A stretch of 64,000 bases of DNA from assembly GCF_002950945.1 (NCBI RefSeq), contig NZ_CP012673.1:8508501-8572500 (forward strand), written 5' to 3'. Both the position numbers and the translations under genes were made by a program. Below the pieces are notes generated by a model. It saw only the letters and a list, made by a program, of their open reading frames with translations. It had not been told where the DNA came from and searched no databases. The DNA is from Sorangium cellulosum (GTDB lineage Bacteria; Myxococcota_A; Polyangia; Polyangiales; Polyangiaceae). This document shows positions 17,348 to 27,135 of the stretch, one piece after another (the first letter of the stretch is position 1; the number at the start of each line of letters is the position of its first letter).

Positions 17348-18286
17348 GTGCGCGCGCTCTTCTTCGGAACCCCCGCCATCGCCGTCCCCTCGCTGGAGGC
17401 GCTCGCGTCGATCGCGGACGTCGTCGGCGTCGTCTGCCAGCCCGACCGGCCCGCCGGGCGCGGGCTCGAGCTGAAGGCGCCGCCGGTGAAGCTCAAGGCG
17501 ATGGAGCTCGGCGTGCCGGTGGTGCAGCCCGAGAAGGTGCGCACGGCCGAGTTCGCCGCCTGGGTGCAGGGCGCCGCGGCCGACGTCGCGCTGGTGATCG
17601 CCTACGGCCGGATCCTGCCGAAGGCGGTGCTCGACGCGCCCCGGCGCGGCTGCATGAACCTGCACGCGTCGATCCTGCCGCGCTACCGCGGCGCGGCGCC
17701 GATCACGTGGGCGATCGTCGGGGGCGAGGCCGAGACGGGGATCTCGCTGATGCAGATGGACGAGGGCATGGACACGGGGCCGGTGTACACGGTGCAACGG
17801 ACGCCGATCGGCCCCGACATGACGGCCGACGAGCTCGCCGTCGAGCTCGGGGCGCTCGCGGCGCGCGTCGTGCGCGAGGACCTCCGCCGGGCGGTGGACG
17901 GCGCGCTCGAGGCGGCGCCGCAGGACCACGCGGCGGCCACCCACGCGCCGCTCCTGAAGAAAGAAGACGGGCGGATCCGGTGGGATCGGAGCGCCCGGGA
18001 GGTGCACGATCACATCCGGGGGATGACCTCGTGGCCGGGCGCGTTCACGACGATCCAGGGCAAGGCGCTGAAGGTGCTGTCCACGCACGTCGAGGGCGAG
18101 GCCAGCCGCGGCGAGGCGCCGCCGGGCACCGTGGTGATGGCCAGCCGCGACGTCGTGATCGTCGCCTGCGGCACGGGCGCGATCCAGATCGTGCGCGCGC
18201 AGGTCGAGGGGCGGAAGCCGCTCGCGGCGGCGGAGCTCGTCGCCGGGCGGACGCTGCAGACGGGGATGGTGCTCGGCGGCGGCTGA
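17348..18286 (+). CDS. fmt: Methionyl-tRNA formyltransferase
   Basis: 312 residues from a GTG start. Transfers a formyl group from 10-formyl-tetrahydrofolate to Met-tRNA(fMet) for translation initiation. The sequence begins LFFGTPAIAVPSLEAL, followed by QPDRPAGRG. The active-site region reads MNLHASILPRYRGAAPI, with the catalytic Asn and His, then GISLMQMDEGMDTGPV with the catalytic Asp. The C-terminal OB-like domain is complete. def is not in its usual neighbouring position here. Confidence 0.95.
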   Translation: MRALFFGTPAIAVPSLEALASIADVVGVVCQPDRPAGRGLELKAPPVKLKAMELGVPVVQPEKVRTAEFAAWVQGAAADVALVIAYGRILPKAVLDAPRRGCMNLHASILPRYRGAAPITWAIVGGEAETGISLMQMDEGMDTGPVYTVQRTPIGPDMTADELAVELGALAARVVREDLRRAVDGALEAAPQDHAAATHAPLLKKEDGRIRWDRSAREVHDHIRGMTSWPGAFTTIQGKALKVLSTHVEGEASRGEAPPGTVVMASRDVVIVACGTGAIQIVRAQVEGRKPLAAAELVAGRTLQTGMVLGGG

Positions 18287-18328
18287 GCGCCTCGCTCGGC
18301 GGCGGCGCCGCGCGGCGCTCGGCCGGCG

Positions 18329-19284
18329 CTACGGACCCGCCGGGTGCCAGATCGTCTTCATCTCGACGAACCGCTCGATCCAGCGGGGGGACGTCGCCGA
18401 CGCGTCGTCGAACCACGCCGCCTCGCCCAGCGAGCGGGCGCGCACCCGCTTGACGCTGCCGGCGGCCGCCTCCTCGAGGCGCTTCTGCAGCGCGGGGTCC
18501 ACGCCGTGCAGATCGAGCGCGGCGACCTCCATGTGCGCGGCGAGGTGCGGCAGCACCTCGGCCGGCTGGCCGGTGAGGACGTTGACGACGCCGCCCGGCA
18601 GATCGCTCGTGGCGAGCGCCTCGCTGAAGACGAGGGCGGTGCGTGGATCCGCCTCGCTCGCGACGACCACGCAGGTGTTGCCGGCCGTGATCACCGGCAA
18701 GAGGGAGCTCGCGAGCCCGAGGAGCGCCGGACGCGGCGGCGCCGCGATGACGACGACCCCCATCGGCTCGGGCACCGTGAAGGTGAAGTGCGGGCCGGCC
18801 ACCGGGTTCAGGCTCGAGAAGAGGCTCTGGTACTTGTCGGCCCAGCCCGCGTAGGCGACCGCACGATCGATCGCGGCGAGCGCCTCGCGCTGCGCGGCGG
18901 CGGCGTCGAGCCCGCCGCGCTCGAGGGAAGCGGCGAGCTCGGCGCGCCGCGCCTCGAGCATCTCGGCGAGGCGGTAGAGGATCTGCCCGCGGTTGTAGGC
19001 GGAGCGCGACGACCAGCCGCCGAACGCGCCGGACGCCGCGAGCACGGCGTCGCGGCCGTCCTTGCGCGACGCGCGCGGGATGTTCTCGACCGCGCCCGCG
19101 CCGCCGTGATCGCGCACCTGCGTGTACCTCCCCGACTCGGAGCGCACGAACGCGCCCCCGACGAACATCTTGTACGCCTTGCGCACGTTAACGCGCGCGC
19201 GCGCGGCGCAGCCGGCGCCGTCCGGCGCGTCGCCCTCGCGAGCGCCGCCCTCGCGGCCGGTGCCGTCCTGGTTGCCGAGCGCCA

Positions 19285-19285
<1 letters not shown>
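18329..19285 (-). CDS. Aldehyde dehydrogenase-like protein lacking the catalytic half
   Basis: 318 residues. The protein matches the cofactor-binding part of aldehyde dehydrogenases (YKMFVGGAFVRSESGRY, the LYRLAEML region, EPMGVVVIAAPP, ITAGNTCVVVASEADPRTA, DLPGGVVNVLTG). It then ends without the segment that carries the catalytic Cys. Its ATG overlaps the TGA of the preceding complete ALDH by one base. ALDH16 proteins have a catalytic ALDH domain fused to a second, inactive ALDH domain; this looks like the same pair split into two genes, so it is probably a structural partner rather than a broken gene. That is an inference. Confidence 0.82.
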
Positions 19286-20865
<1,580 letters not shown>

Positions 20866-20949
20866 GCCGCGCACTTTACGCCCGCGGCCGCTGGTTCACC
20901 ACCCTCGCTCCTCGCCCCCTGGCCCCCTCGCCGGGCGGCGCCGCGCGCG

Positions 20950-21903
20950 TCAGTCCTTGCTGAAGTAGTCGCTGCTCTGGTAAGCGCCCGTCCGCTCCTT
21001 CTCGAGCTGCATGAGCACGTCGTTGAGGAGCGTCGAGGCGCCGAAGCGGAACAGGTCGCTCGTGAGCCAGGCGTCGCCGAGGGTCTCCTTGACCATCACG
21101 AGGTAGTGGAGCGCCTGCTTCGCGGTGCGGATGCCGCCCGCCGGCTTCATCCCGATCCGCTGGCCGGTCGCCTGCGCGTGATCGCGGATCGCCTCCAGCA
21201 TCACGAGCGTCACCGGGGGCGTCGCCGCGGGGACGACCTTCCCCGTCGACGTCTTGATGAAGTCGGCGCCGGCGAGCATCGCGATGCGGCTCGCCTTGCG
21301 GACCTGGTCGTAGCTCCCGAGCTCGCCCGTCTCCAGGATCACCTTGAGGTGCGCCCGCCCGCACGCTTCCTTCGTGGCGGCGATCTCGTCGTAGACCGCG
21401 TGGTGCTCGCCGGCGAGCATCGCGCCGCGATCGATCACCATGTCGATCTCGTCGGCGCCGAGCTCGACCGCTTGACGCACGTCGGCGAGCTTGACCGCGA
21501 GGGTCGAGAGGCCGCTCGGGAACGCGGTCGCCACACTGGCCACCTTGACCGTCGACCCTTCAAGCGCGCGTTTCGCCACGGACACGAGCTTGGGATAGAC
21601 GCACACCGCCGCACACGGAGGGATGTCCGCGCGCTCGTGCGGCCGCAGCGCTTTCTGGCAGAGCTGTTGGACCTTCCCCGGGGAGTCTTTTCCTTCCAGG
21701 GTCGTGAGATCCATCATGGAGATGGCGAGCTTGAGGCCGGCGACCTTGGCCGGGCCCTTGATGCTTCTCTTGCCGAGCCCGGCGGCGCGCTCTTCCACCA
21801 TGACCTTATCGACGGTGGGGGAAGAGAAATCGGGGTAGGTGATTCCCCTGCCCTGGCGCACCGCGTGCGGGGTGATGCCGCTGCCGTTGCCGAAGATGGC
21901 CAT
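20950..21903 (-). CDS. deoC: Deoxyribose-phosphate aldolase
   Basis: 317 residues. Cleaves 2-deoxyribose-5-phosphate into glyceraldehyde-3-phosphate and acetaldehyde. The Schiff-base lysine is in GADFIKTSTGK, and the second conserved lysine in IGMKPAGGIRT. DLTTLEGKDSPG and VCVYP near the start are family motifs. I start at ATG 21903 (MAIFGNGSG) because the long open frame upstream is not coding-like. It heads an operon with the two aldehyde dehydrogenase genes, which would oxidise the product. Confidence 0.94.
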   Translation of the reverse strand: MAIFGNGSGITPHAVRQGRGITYPDFSSPTVDKVMVEERAAGLGKRSIKGPAKVAGLKLAISMMDLTTLEGKDSPGKVQQLCQKALRPHERADIPPCAAVCVYPKLVSVAKRALEGSTVKVASVATAFPSGLSTLAVKLADVRQAVELGADEIDMVIDRGAMLAGEHHAVYDEIAATKEACGRAHLKVILETGELGSYDQVRKASRIAMLAGADFIKTSTGKVVPAATPPVTLVMLEAIRDHAQATGQRIGMKPAGGIRTAKQALHYLVMVKETLGDAWLTSDLFRFGASTLLNDVLMQLEKERTGAYQSSDYFSKD

Positions 21904-21980
21904 CGGTCTCGTCTCCTGCGGCGCAACGTACCAGAAGCGTCGGATCGATCCTACCGAGTGCGTGCTAACGTGGCGCTCTG

Positions 21981-22781
21981 ATGAAGAGACGCTTCTCGAC
22001 TGCTCTCGTTTTGTTCGTCGTTGCTGTCGTCTTTGCCGTCGTGTCGCTCGCGTGTGGCGCGGGCCAGCGGCCCGATGGCGGGCAGGGGCTGCTGCCGGTC
22101 GGCTCCCCGGCGCCCGACGTCTTCGCCGCCGATCAGCACGGCGCGATCCAGCGGCTGTCGGATCAGCGGGGCCGGGCCGTGGTCGTGTACTTCTATCCGA
22201 AGGACGGGACGCCGGGCTGCACGGAGGAGGCGTGCGCGTTCCGCGACGCATGGGATCGCTTCAAGCAGGCGAACGTGCAGGTCTTCGGGGTGTCGAGCGA
22301 CACCCGCGAGTCGCACGAGCAGTTCGCCAAGGAGAACAAGCTGCCGTTCCCGATCCTGGTCGACACGGATCATACGTGGGCCAACGCGTTCGGCGTGCCG
22401 TCGCGGCTCGGGATGACGGCGCGCGTGACGTTCCTGGTCGATCCCGACGGGAAGATCGCGAAGGTGTACCCCGAGGTGGATCCGGGCGTGCACGTCGACG
22501 AGGTGCTGCGGGACGCCGCGCAGCTCACGGGCGCGGCGCTCCCGACAGAGCCGGCCGGCGCGGGCAGCGCGGCGCCGGCGGGCGCGGCGCCGGCGGGCGC
22601 GGACAGCGCGGCGCCGGCAGGGCCGCCGGCCGGCGCGGCGCCTGGAGCGCCCGCGGCGCCGCCAGCGGCGGGCGCTCCGGCCGCGGGAGGAACCCCGGGG
22701 GCGGGCACGCCGACGCCGGTGGCGACGGGGATCATGCTGCCGGCGGCGTCTCCTGCGCCGCCGTCGCCGTCGAAGCGTTGA
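21981..22781 (+). CDS. Exported Bcp-type peroxiredoxin lipoprotein
   Basis: 266 residues. The N-terminus ends LACGAGQ, giving a lipoprotein-like Cys near residue 25. The thioredoxin-fold domain (about 40-180) contains VYFYPKDGTPGCTEEACAFRD: peroxidatic Cys and, five residues on, the resolving Cys, as in Bcp/PrxQ. This enzyme reduces peroxides with thiols, here outside the inner membrane. A low-complexity Ala/Gly/Pro tail of about 80 residues follows. It is divergent from deoC with a 77-bp gap. Confidence 0.9.
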   Translation: MKRRFSTALVLFVVAVVFAVVSLACGAGQRPDGGQGLLPVGSPAPDVFAADQHGAIQRLSDQRGRAVVVYFYPKDGTPGCTEEACAFRDAWDRFKQANVQVFGVSSDTRESHEQFAKENKLPFPILVDTDHTWANAFGVPSRLGMTARVTFLVDPDGKIAKVYPEVDPGVHVDEVLRDAAQLTGAALPTEPAGAGSAAPAGAAPAGADSAAPAGPPAGAAPGAPAAPPAAGAPAAGGTPGAGTPTPVATGIMLPAASPAPPSPSKR

Positions 22782-22838
22782 GCGCGACAGGTGCGAGGGA
22801 CACGCGCGGCGGATGCGTCGCGCGCGGCGAGCGGAGCG

Positions 22839-23801
22839 ATGGCAGGGGCATCGTCACGCGGGATGACGCGCGCGGTGCCTAGGTCGTCGGGGACCTGGAA
22901 GGTCAACGGGCTCGACCTGTACGTGCACCGCTTCCGCGGCGAGCACGCGCGGCCGACGGGCCTCACGTTGCTGCTGCTCCACGGCTTCCTCGACGCCGGG
23001 AGCACGTGGGACCTCGTGGCCGAGCCGCTCGCGCGGGCAGGGCACGACGTGGTCGCGCCCGACCTGCGCGGCTTCGGCCGGAGCGCCCGCGTCCCCGCGG
23101 GCGGCTACTACCACTTCCCCGACTACATCGCGGACGTCGCCGCGCTCGTCGACGCGCTCGCGCCGGAGCGGCTCGGCGTGGTCGGCCACTCGATGGGCGG
23201 CGCGGTCGCGGTGTACTACGCGGGCGCGTGCCCCGGCCGCGTCGAGCGCCTGGCGCTGCTCGAGGGCATGGGGCCGCCGGGGAACGGGCCCGACGTCGCC
23301 GTCGCGCGCATGCAGGCGTGGCTGCGCCAGATGAAGGAGCTCGATCGGACGCCGCGCCGGCTGTCGTCGATGCGGGATGCGATCGCGCGGCTCGTCGCGA
23401 ACCACCCGCGCGTGCCGCGCGAGGTGCTGGCGACGCGCGCGCCGCTGCTCACGCGCGAGGAGCCGGACGGCACGCTCGCGTGGGCGTACGATCCGATGCA
23501 CCGGACGACGTCGCCGATGATGTTCCAGGTGGAGGCGTTCACGGCGTTCCTGGAGCAGATCACATGCCCCACGCTGATCGTGAGCGGCGGGCCGACCGGA
23601 TTTCACCCGCCGGACGAGGCGGAGCGGGTGGCGCGGCTCGCGCGCGCGGAGCACGTCGAGCTGCCGGACGCGGGGCACATGATGCACTGGTCGGCGGCGG
23701 AGGCGCTGGCCGAGCGGCTGGGCGAGTTCTTCGGTGCGGGGGGCGACGCCGCGACGGGGGGCCAGGCAGGTACGGGGCGACAGCCCGCGACGGGGAGCTA
23801 G
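22839..23801 (+). CDS. Alpha/beta hydrolase
   Basis: 320 residues from ATG 22839 with GGAGCG just upstream; GTG 22791 is possible. The fold is shown by LLLLHGFLDAGSTWD (oxyanion), VVAPDLRGFGRS, and the nucleophile elbow GHSMGG. A late His in LPDAGHMMHW completes the triad. Substrate cannot be read from the sequence; the relatives include esterases, epoxide hydrolases and haloperoxidase-like enzymes. The C-terminus is low-complexity Gly/Thr. Confidence 0.87.
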   Translation: MAGASSRGMTRAVPRSSGTWKVNGLDLYVHRFRGEHARPTGLTLLLLHGFLDAGSTWDLVAEPLARAGHDVVAPDLRGFGRSARVPAGGYYHFPDYIADVAALVDALAPERLGVVGHSMGGAVAVYYAGACPGRVERLALLEGMGPPGNGPDVAVARMQAWLRQMKELDRTPRRLSSMRDAIARLVANHPRVPREVLATRAPLLTREEPDGTLAWAYDPMHRTTSPMMFQVEAFTAFLEQITCPTLIVSGGPTGFHPPDEAERVARLARAEHVELPDAGHMMHWSAAEALAERLGEFFGAGGDAATGGQAGTGRQPATGS

Positions 23802-23876
23802 GCGAAGCAGACGCCGGTGCCGGAGGCGCGGGGAGGCGGGCCGCCAGGGTGGCCGGCGTGAACGGAATAAAAGACC

Positions 23877-23904
23877 TTGACTTGGTGGGGTGAGTGGGTA
23901 ATCT
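23877..23904 (+). promoter_or_regulatory. Sigma-70-type promoter of the tRNA-Thr gene
   Basis: TTGACT at 23877-23882 and TAATCT at 23899-23904 are separated by 16 bp. The tRNA begins 25 bp after the -10 box. Confidence 0.7.
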
Positions 23905-23928
23905 GCGCGCCTCCTCGACGAGAGGCGT

Positions 23929-24000
<72 letters not shown>

Positions 24001-24094
24001 CAAAGAACTGTTGTGACGTGCCAGCGCGTTCGTTCACCTCGAGGTGAGCAGGAGACCGCTGGCCAGGTGGGTGGCTCGCGGAGCGAGCGGCACC

Positions 24095-24142
24095 GCGCTG
24101 GGTAGCTGAGTGCCGGGACCGACGGTTTACGAAACCGTTGCT
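24095..24142 (-). repeat. Inverted partial copy of tRNA-Thr
   Basis: On the minus strand, 24142-24122 repeats without mismatch the tRNA segment 23950-23970 (end of the D-arm plus the whole anticodon arm). The following bases still resemble the tRNA (GGTC, then CGG), after which similarity fades. It cannot fold as a full tRNA. It is probably a relic of integration or duplication at the tRNA, now inverted. Confidence 0.75.
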
Positions 24143-24208
24143 TGACGGGCGGCGTTGGATCGCCGCGCGCTGCTGGTCGCGCTGTCGCAGCCGCTTGATG
24201 GTCGCCCC

Positions 24209-24508
24209 ATGTCGAGCGCCGCTCCTGGACGCCGCCGTGCGACGGTGGAGGATCTTCTCGCCATTCCCGAGGCGGAGCGCTTCCACGAGATCGTCGATGG
24301 CGAGCTCGTCCACAAAGCGCTGTCGAGCCCCCGTCATGGCGCGGCGCAGGCGGAGCTGACGACGGAGATCGCCGGAGCGCCACATCCGACGCTCCACGCA
24401 GGGAAGCGGTCGGCCCCTGGGAGGCGATGGCAGGCGTGCCGCCTGCGGGCAGCACGGGAGTCGTCTATGAGCACGGGACGTTGCTTGCGCCCAGCGCTGC
24501 GTCCGTGA
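24209..24508 (+). pseudogene. Truncated Uma2-family (DUF820) gene
   Basis: ATG 24209 opens a frame whose first 55 residues match the N-terminus of Uma2-family endonuclease-like proteins: ATVEDLLAIPEAERFHEIVDGELV and then SSPRHGAAQAEL. After about 24390 the similarity is lost. A different frame then looks coding and ends at 24540 (MAGVPPAGSTGVVYEHG to KPLTGVE), so the locus seems to be a join of two gene fragments or a frameshifted remnant. An intact Uma2 gene is present at 40955. Confidence 0.6.
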
Positions 24509-24579
24509 CCGGCGCGAAGCCGCTGACGGGCGTCGAATGAGCGCGGGCCAGACGCTCACTGTCGGACCGCGCGCGAGGA

Positions 24580-25034
24580 CTACGGTGTAGCTCCAGTTCG
24601 GGTGTGGCGGAAGATCGTGCCACGATCGCCGACCATGAACGAGGTACCTGCGTGGCCCCAGATACCTTGGAAAGACTCGTCCGTCGTAGAATTGAACCGC
24701 AACCAGGAGACGCCGTCGTAGTGGACGATGGTGCCAGACCAACCGACGGCAAAGACAGCGCCAGGGCCGCTTCCCCAGACACCAGCCAGATTTTCCAATG
24801 TGTCTGAGGAGGGCACGCGCTTCCAGCTCTGGCCGTCGTAATGCACGATCGTGTCAGAAGCTCCGACGGCAAACACATCACCCGGGCCGGTTCCCCAGAC
24901 ACCACGCAAAGTTTCCGATGTACCCGAGGAGAGCACGCGCTTCCAGCTCTGGCCGTCGTAATGCACGATCGTGCCAGAAGCTCCGACGGCAAAGATATCG
25001 CCAGGGCCGCTTCCCCAGACACCATACGCTCGTC
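24580..25034 (-). pseudogene. Fragment of a beta-propeller surface protein
   Basis: On the minus strand the frame encodes about three repeats of the type GVWGSGPGDVFAVGASGTIVHYDGQSWKRV, with the later ones more diverged, ending at TAG 24580-24582. These units of about 43 residues are known from large secreted myxobacterial propeller proteins. There is no start codon or signal peptide; the similarity simply begins at about 25034, where an unrelated coding fragment on the other strand starts. It is therefore a 5'-truncated remnant. Confidence 0.65.
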
Positions 25035-25039
25035 CAGGA

Positions 25040-25226
25040 TCGCAGCCACGTCCACCGCGGGGCCGTGTACCTCCGAGTCCACGGCCCCCGGCCGACCGAG
25101 CTCCGGGGCTGCTACTGGACCGACCGGGACACGAAAGGTGAGCTCCACTTCGAGCACGTCTCCCCGGAGCTCGCCAGCGACTTCACGAGCGCCATGGCCC
25201 TCGCCCGCGCCGCGCCCCCGGCATAG
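25040..25226 (+). pseudogene. 3' fragment of a beta-rich protein with a YWTDR motif
   Basis: The frame reads QDRSHVHRGAVYLRVHG, then LRGCYWTDRDTKGELHFE, and ends AMALARAAPPA at TAG 25224-25226. Codon third positions are nearly all G or C, so it was a real gene. The phrase (L/Y)xGxYWTxRxTxGxL is seen in small beta-barrel modules, including some thought to sense nucleotides in defence systems; this match is from memory and weak. The 5' part is missing. Confidence 0.45.
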
Positions 25227-25228
25227 GC

Positions 25229-26491
25229 TCAGGCGAGCCCGAGCAGCCGGCGCAGCTTGCCCCGCGAGACGCCGAGCCGGCGCGTCGCCTCCGACTGATT
25301 GCCGCCGCACGCCGCGAGCGCCTGCTCCGCCGCCTCCCGGGTCAGCGCCACCCGGGCGGCGGGCGGGCCGAGCACGCGCTCGACCCCGTGCTGCGTGAGC
25401 GGCGCCCACGGGTCGATCATCGCCGCGAGGCGATCCACGTCACGCACGTTGGCCGGCCACCTCTCCAGCATCAGCCGCTCGACGGCTTCCACCTCGGCCG
25501 TCCGCACGTCGAAGGGCGCACCCCGCCGCTCGCGCAGCGCCTGGAGCACCGCGAAGACGTCCTCCGGCCGGTCGCGCAGCGGCGCGAGCTCGATCCGGAT
25601 CAGGAACCGCGCCAGGAGATCGCGGCGGAATGCGCCCCGCTCCACCATGGCCTCCAGGGGGCGGTTCGTGGCCGCGATCAGCGCCACCTCCACCCGCGCC
25701 GGGCGGTCCTCGCCCACCGGGAGGATCTCGCGGTTCTCGAGCAGGCGCAGGATCTTCGGCTGCACCTCGAGCGGCAGCTCGCCGATCTCGTCGAGGAACA
25801 CGGCGCCGCCCTGGTGGGCCCGGAGCACGCCGCGGCTGTCGCCCACCGCGCCGGAGTAGGCCCCCTTCCTCCAGCCGAAGAGCTGCCCTTCGAACACGCT
25901 CGCCGGGATGCCCGCGACGTTGACCGCCGCGAACGGCTTGCCCCGGCGCCCGAGCGCCTCGACGGCGGCCTCGGCGAGCAGCTCCTTGCCCGTGCCGGTC
26001 TCCCCCTGCAGCAGGACGTTGAGCTCGCGGCGCGCGGCCAGGGCCGCGAGCTCCGCGCGGACGGCTGTGAGGCCCCACGGCCCGACGAGGCGGCCGAGCG
26101 GCGGCGCCGGCGACAGGGCGCCGGTGAAGGCGTCGCGGTAAACCAGGAGCGTCCTGCCGAGACGCAGCACGTCGCCGTCGTCGAGGCCGGCACGTTGCCC
26201 GGCGCGCAGGCGCGCACCGTTGAGGAACGTGCCGTTGCGCGAGCCGACGTCCTCGACCTGGAGGCGACCTCCCGCCCGTGAGAAGCTGAGGTGGCGCCCG
26301 GAGACCTCGGTGTCGGGGATGCCCTCCGACAAGAGCCAGCCGCGGCCGACGACCTCGCCGGAGGCGGGGACGGAGACGGCCGCGAGCCCAGGGAAGGCGG
26401 CGAGGAGCACGGGACGGCCGCAGCCGCCGTCGCCGGCCGACGGGGGCCGGTGCTCCTCGGTGGTGGGCTGGGAACGACCATCGGCACGCAT
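25229..26491 (-). CDS. FHA-domain sigma-54-type AAA+ activator with variant GAFTGA loop
   Basis: 420 residues. The N-terminal FHA domain (about 40-115) shows GEVVGRGW, VSGRHLSF and DVGSRNGTFLN. The AAA+ domain follows with Walker A GETGTGKE, Walker B AVFLDEIGE and AATNRPLE. The sigma-54 contact loop reads GAYSGA instead of GAFTGA, a conservative change whose effect is unclear. The C-terminus has a Fis-type helix-turn-helix (ACGGNQSEATRRLGVSRGKLRRLL). It would activate sigma-54 promoters in response to a phosphorylated protein. The target is unknown. Confidence 0.88.
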   Translation of the reverse strand: MRADGRSQPTTEEHRPPSAGDGGCGRPVLLAAFPGLAAVSVPASGEVVGRGWLLSEGIPDTEVSGRHLSFSRAGGRLQVEDVGSRNGTFLNGARLRAGQRAGLDDGDVLRLGRTLLVYRDAFTGALSPAPPLGRLVGPWGLTAVRAELAALAARRELNVLLQGETGTGKELLAEAAVEALGRRGKPFAAVNVAGIPASVFEGQLFGWRKGAYSGAVGDSRGVLRAHQGGAVFLDEIGELPLEVQPKILRLLENREILPVGEDRPARVEVALIAATNRPLEAMVERGAFRRDLLARFLIRIELAPLRDRPEDVFAVLQALRERRGAPFDVRTAEVEAVERLMLERWPANVRDVDRLAAMIDPWAPLTQHGVERVLGPPAARVALTREAAEQALAACGGNQSEATRRLGVSRGKLRRLLGLA

Positions 26492-26581
26492 GGCTCAGGG
26501 CACCTCGCTTGGTCGTGCTGCTGCCGCGTTTGTCCCAGCGTATCACCAGCGCCGGGGCCGTGGCCTAACTCCGGCGGCACC

Positions 26582-26704
26582 TCACCCCCGCGCGAGGCCA
26601 GCCGCCACGACGGCAAGAAGCGCCGCCGCAAGGCCGGGGACCAGGATCCCCAGCACCACCGGCCTCCACCTCGTCCGCAAAGGCGTCGCGCTCGTTGCTG
26701 CCAT
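26582..26704 (-). CDS. Possible small single-pass membrane protein
   Basis: 40 residues: a short basic head (MAATSATPLRTRWR) then one hydrophobic segment (VVLGILVPGLAAALLAVVAAGLA). Third codon positions are mostly G or C and the frame continues open upstream without obvious coding character. It may be a real small protein or the tail of a lost gene. The rest of 26492-26814 shows nothing else. Confidence 0.3.
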   Translation of the reverse strand: MAATSATPLRTRWRPVVLGILVPGLAAALLAVVAAGLARG

Positions 26705-26814
26705 CCCGGCGGCAGCCCGCGCGATCCGGTGGGGATCTCCGGCGCGACCTCCGGATGAGGCGCGGGGTCCGGCTCCTCCCCTCCCCGCTGCGACCCTCCG
26801 CGCAGGCGAGATTG

Positions 26815-27135
26815 CTACGGGCCTGCCCGCTTCCCGATCTCGCGCGCGATCGTGAACGCGTTCCTCGCGGCCTGGGCGCCCGCCGCCCCCGGCTTGCCGT
26901 CGAAATGCCCCGGCATGAAGCGCACGTTCCCGAGGTCTCGCCTGTACGCCTCGAGCTTGTGGATGTCGAAGAACGACTTACCGCGCTCGTCGTTGGTCCA
27001 TTCACGGATCGACTCCGGGTGCGAGCGCAACAGATCGCTGACCCACAAAGGCCCCTCGTCCTGGAGCACGCGGTCGAGGAGGGTGCTCGCGGTCAGGAAG
27101 TCGGCCGGCGCCTCGCAGAAGGCGAGGAGCCTCAC
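26815..27135 (-). pseudogene. Truncated TOPRIM-like partner of an ATPase
   Basis: 106 residues from a GTG that overlaps the ATPase stop codon by 4 bp (GTGA). The beginning, MRLLAFCEAPADFLTASTLLDRVL, resembles the start of small TOPRIM-like nuclease partners, where an early acidic residue is followed by the metal-binding DxD. The frame stops at TAG after REIGKRAGP, where the DxD half would be expected, so the catalytic half is missing. It may be a degraded gene or a short functional accessory protein; I favour degraded. Confidence 0.5.

Noticed and set aside
24095..24142. Second tRNA gene on the minus strand
   Set aside because: Only the anticodon arm is intact; acceptor and T-arm pairing cannot form.
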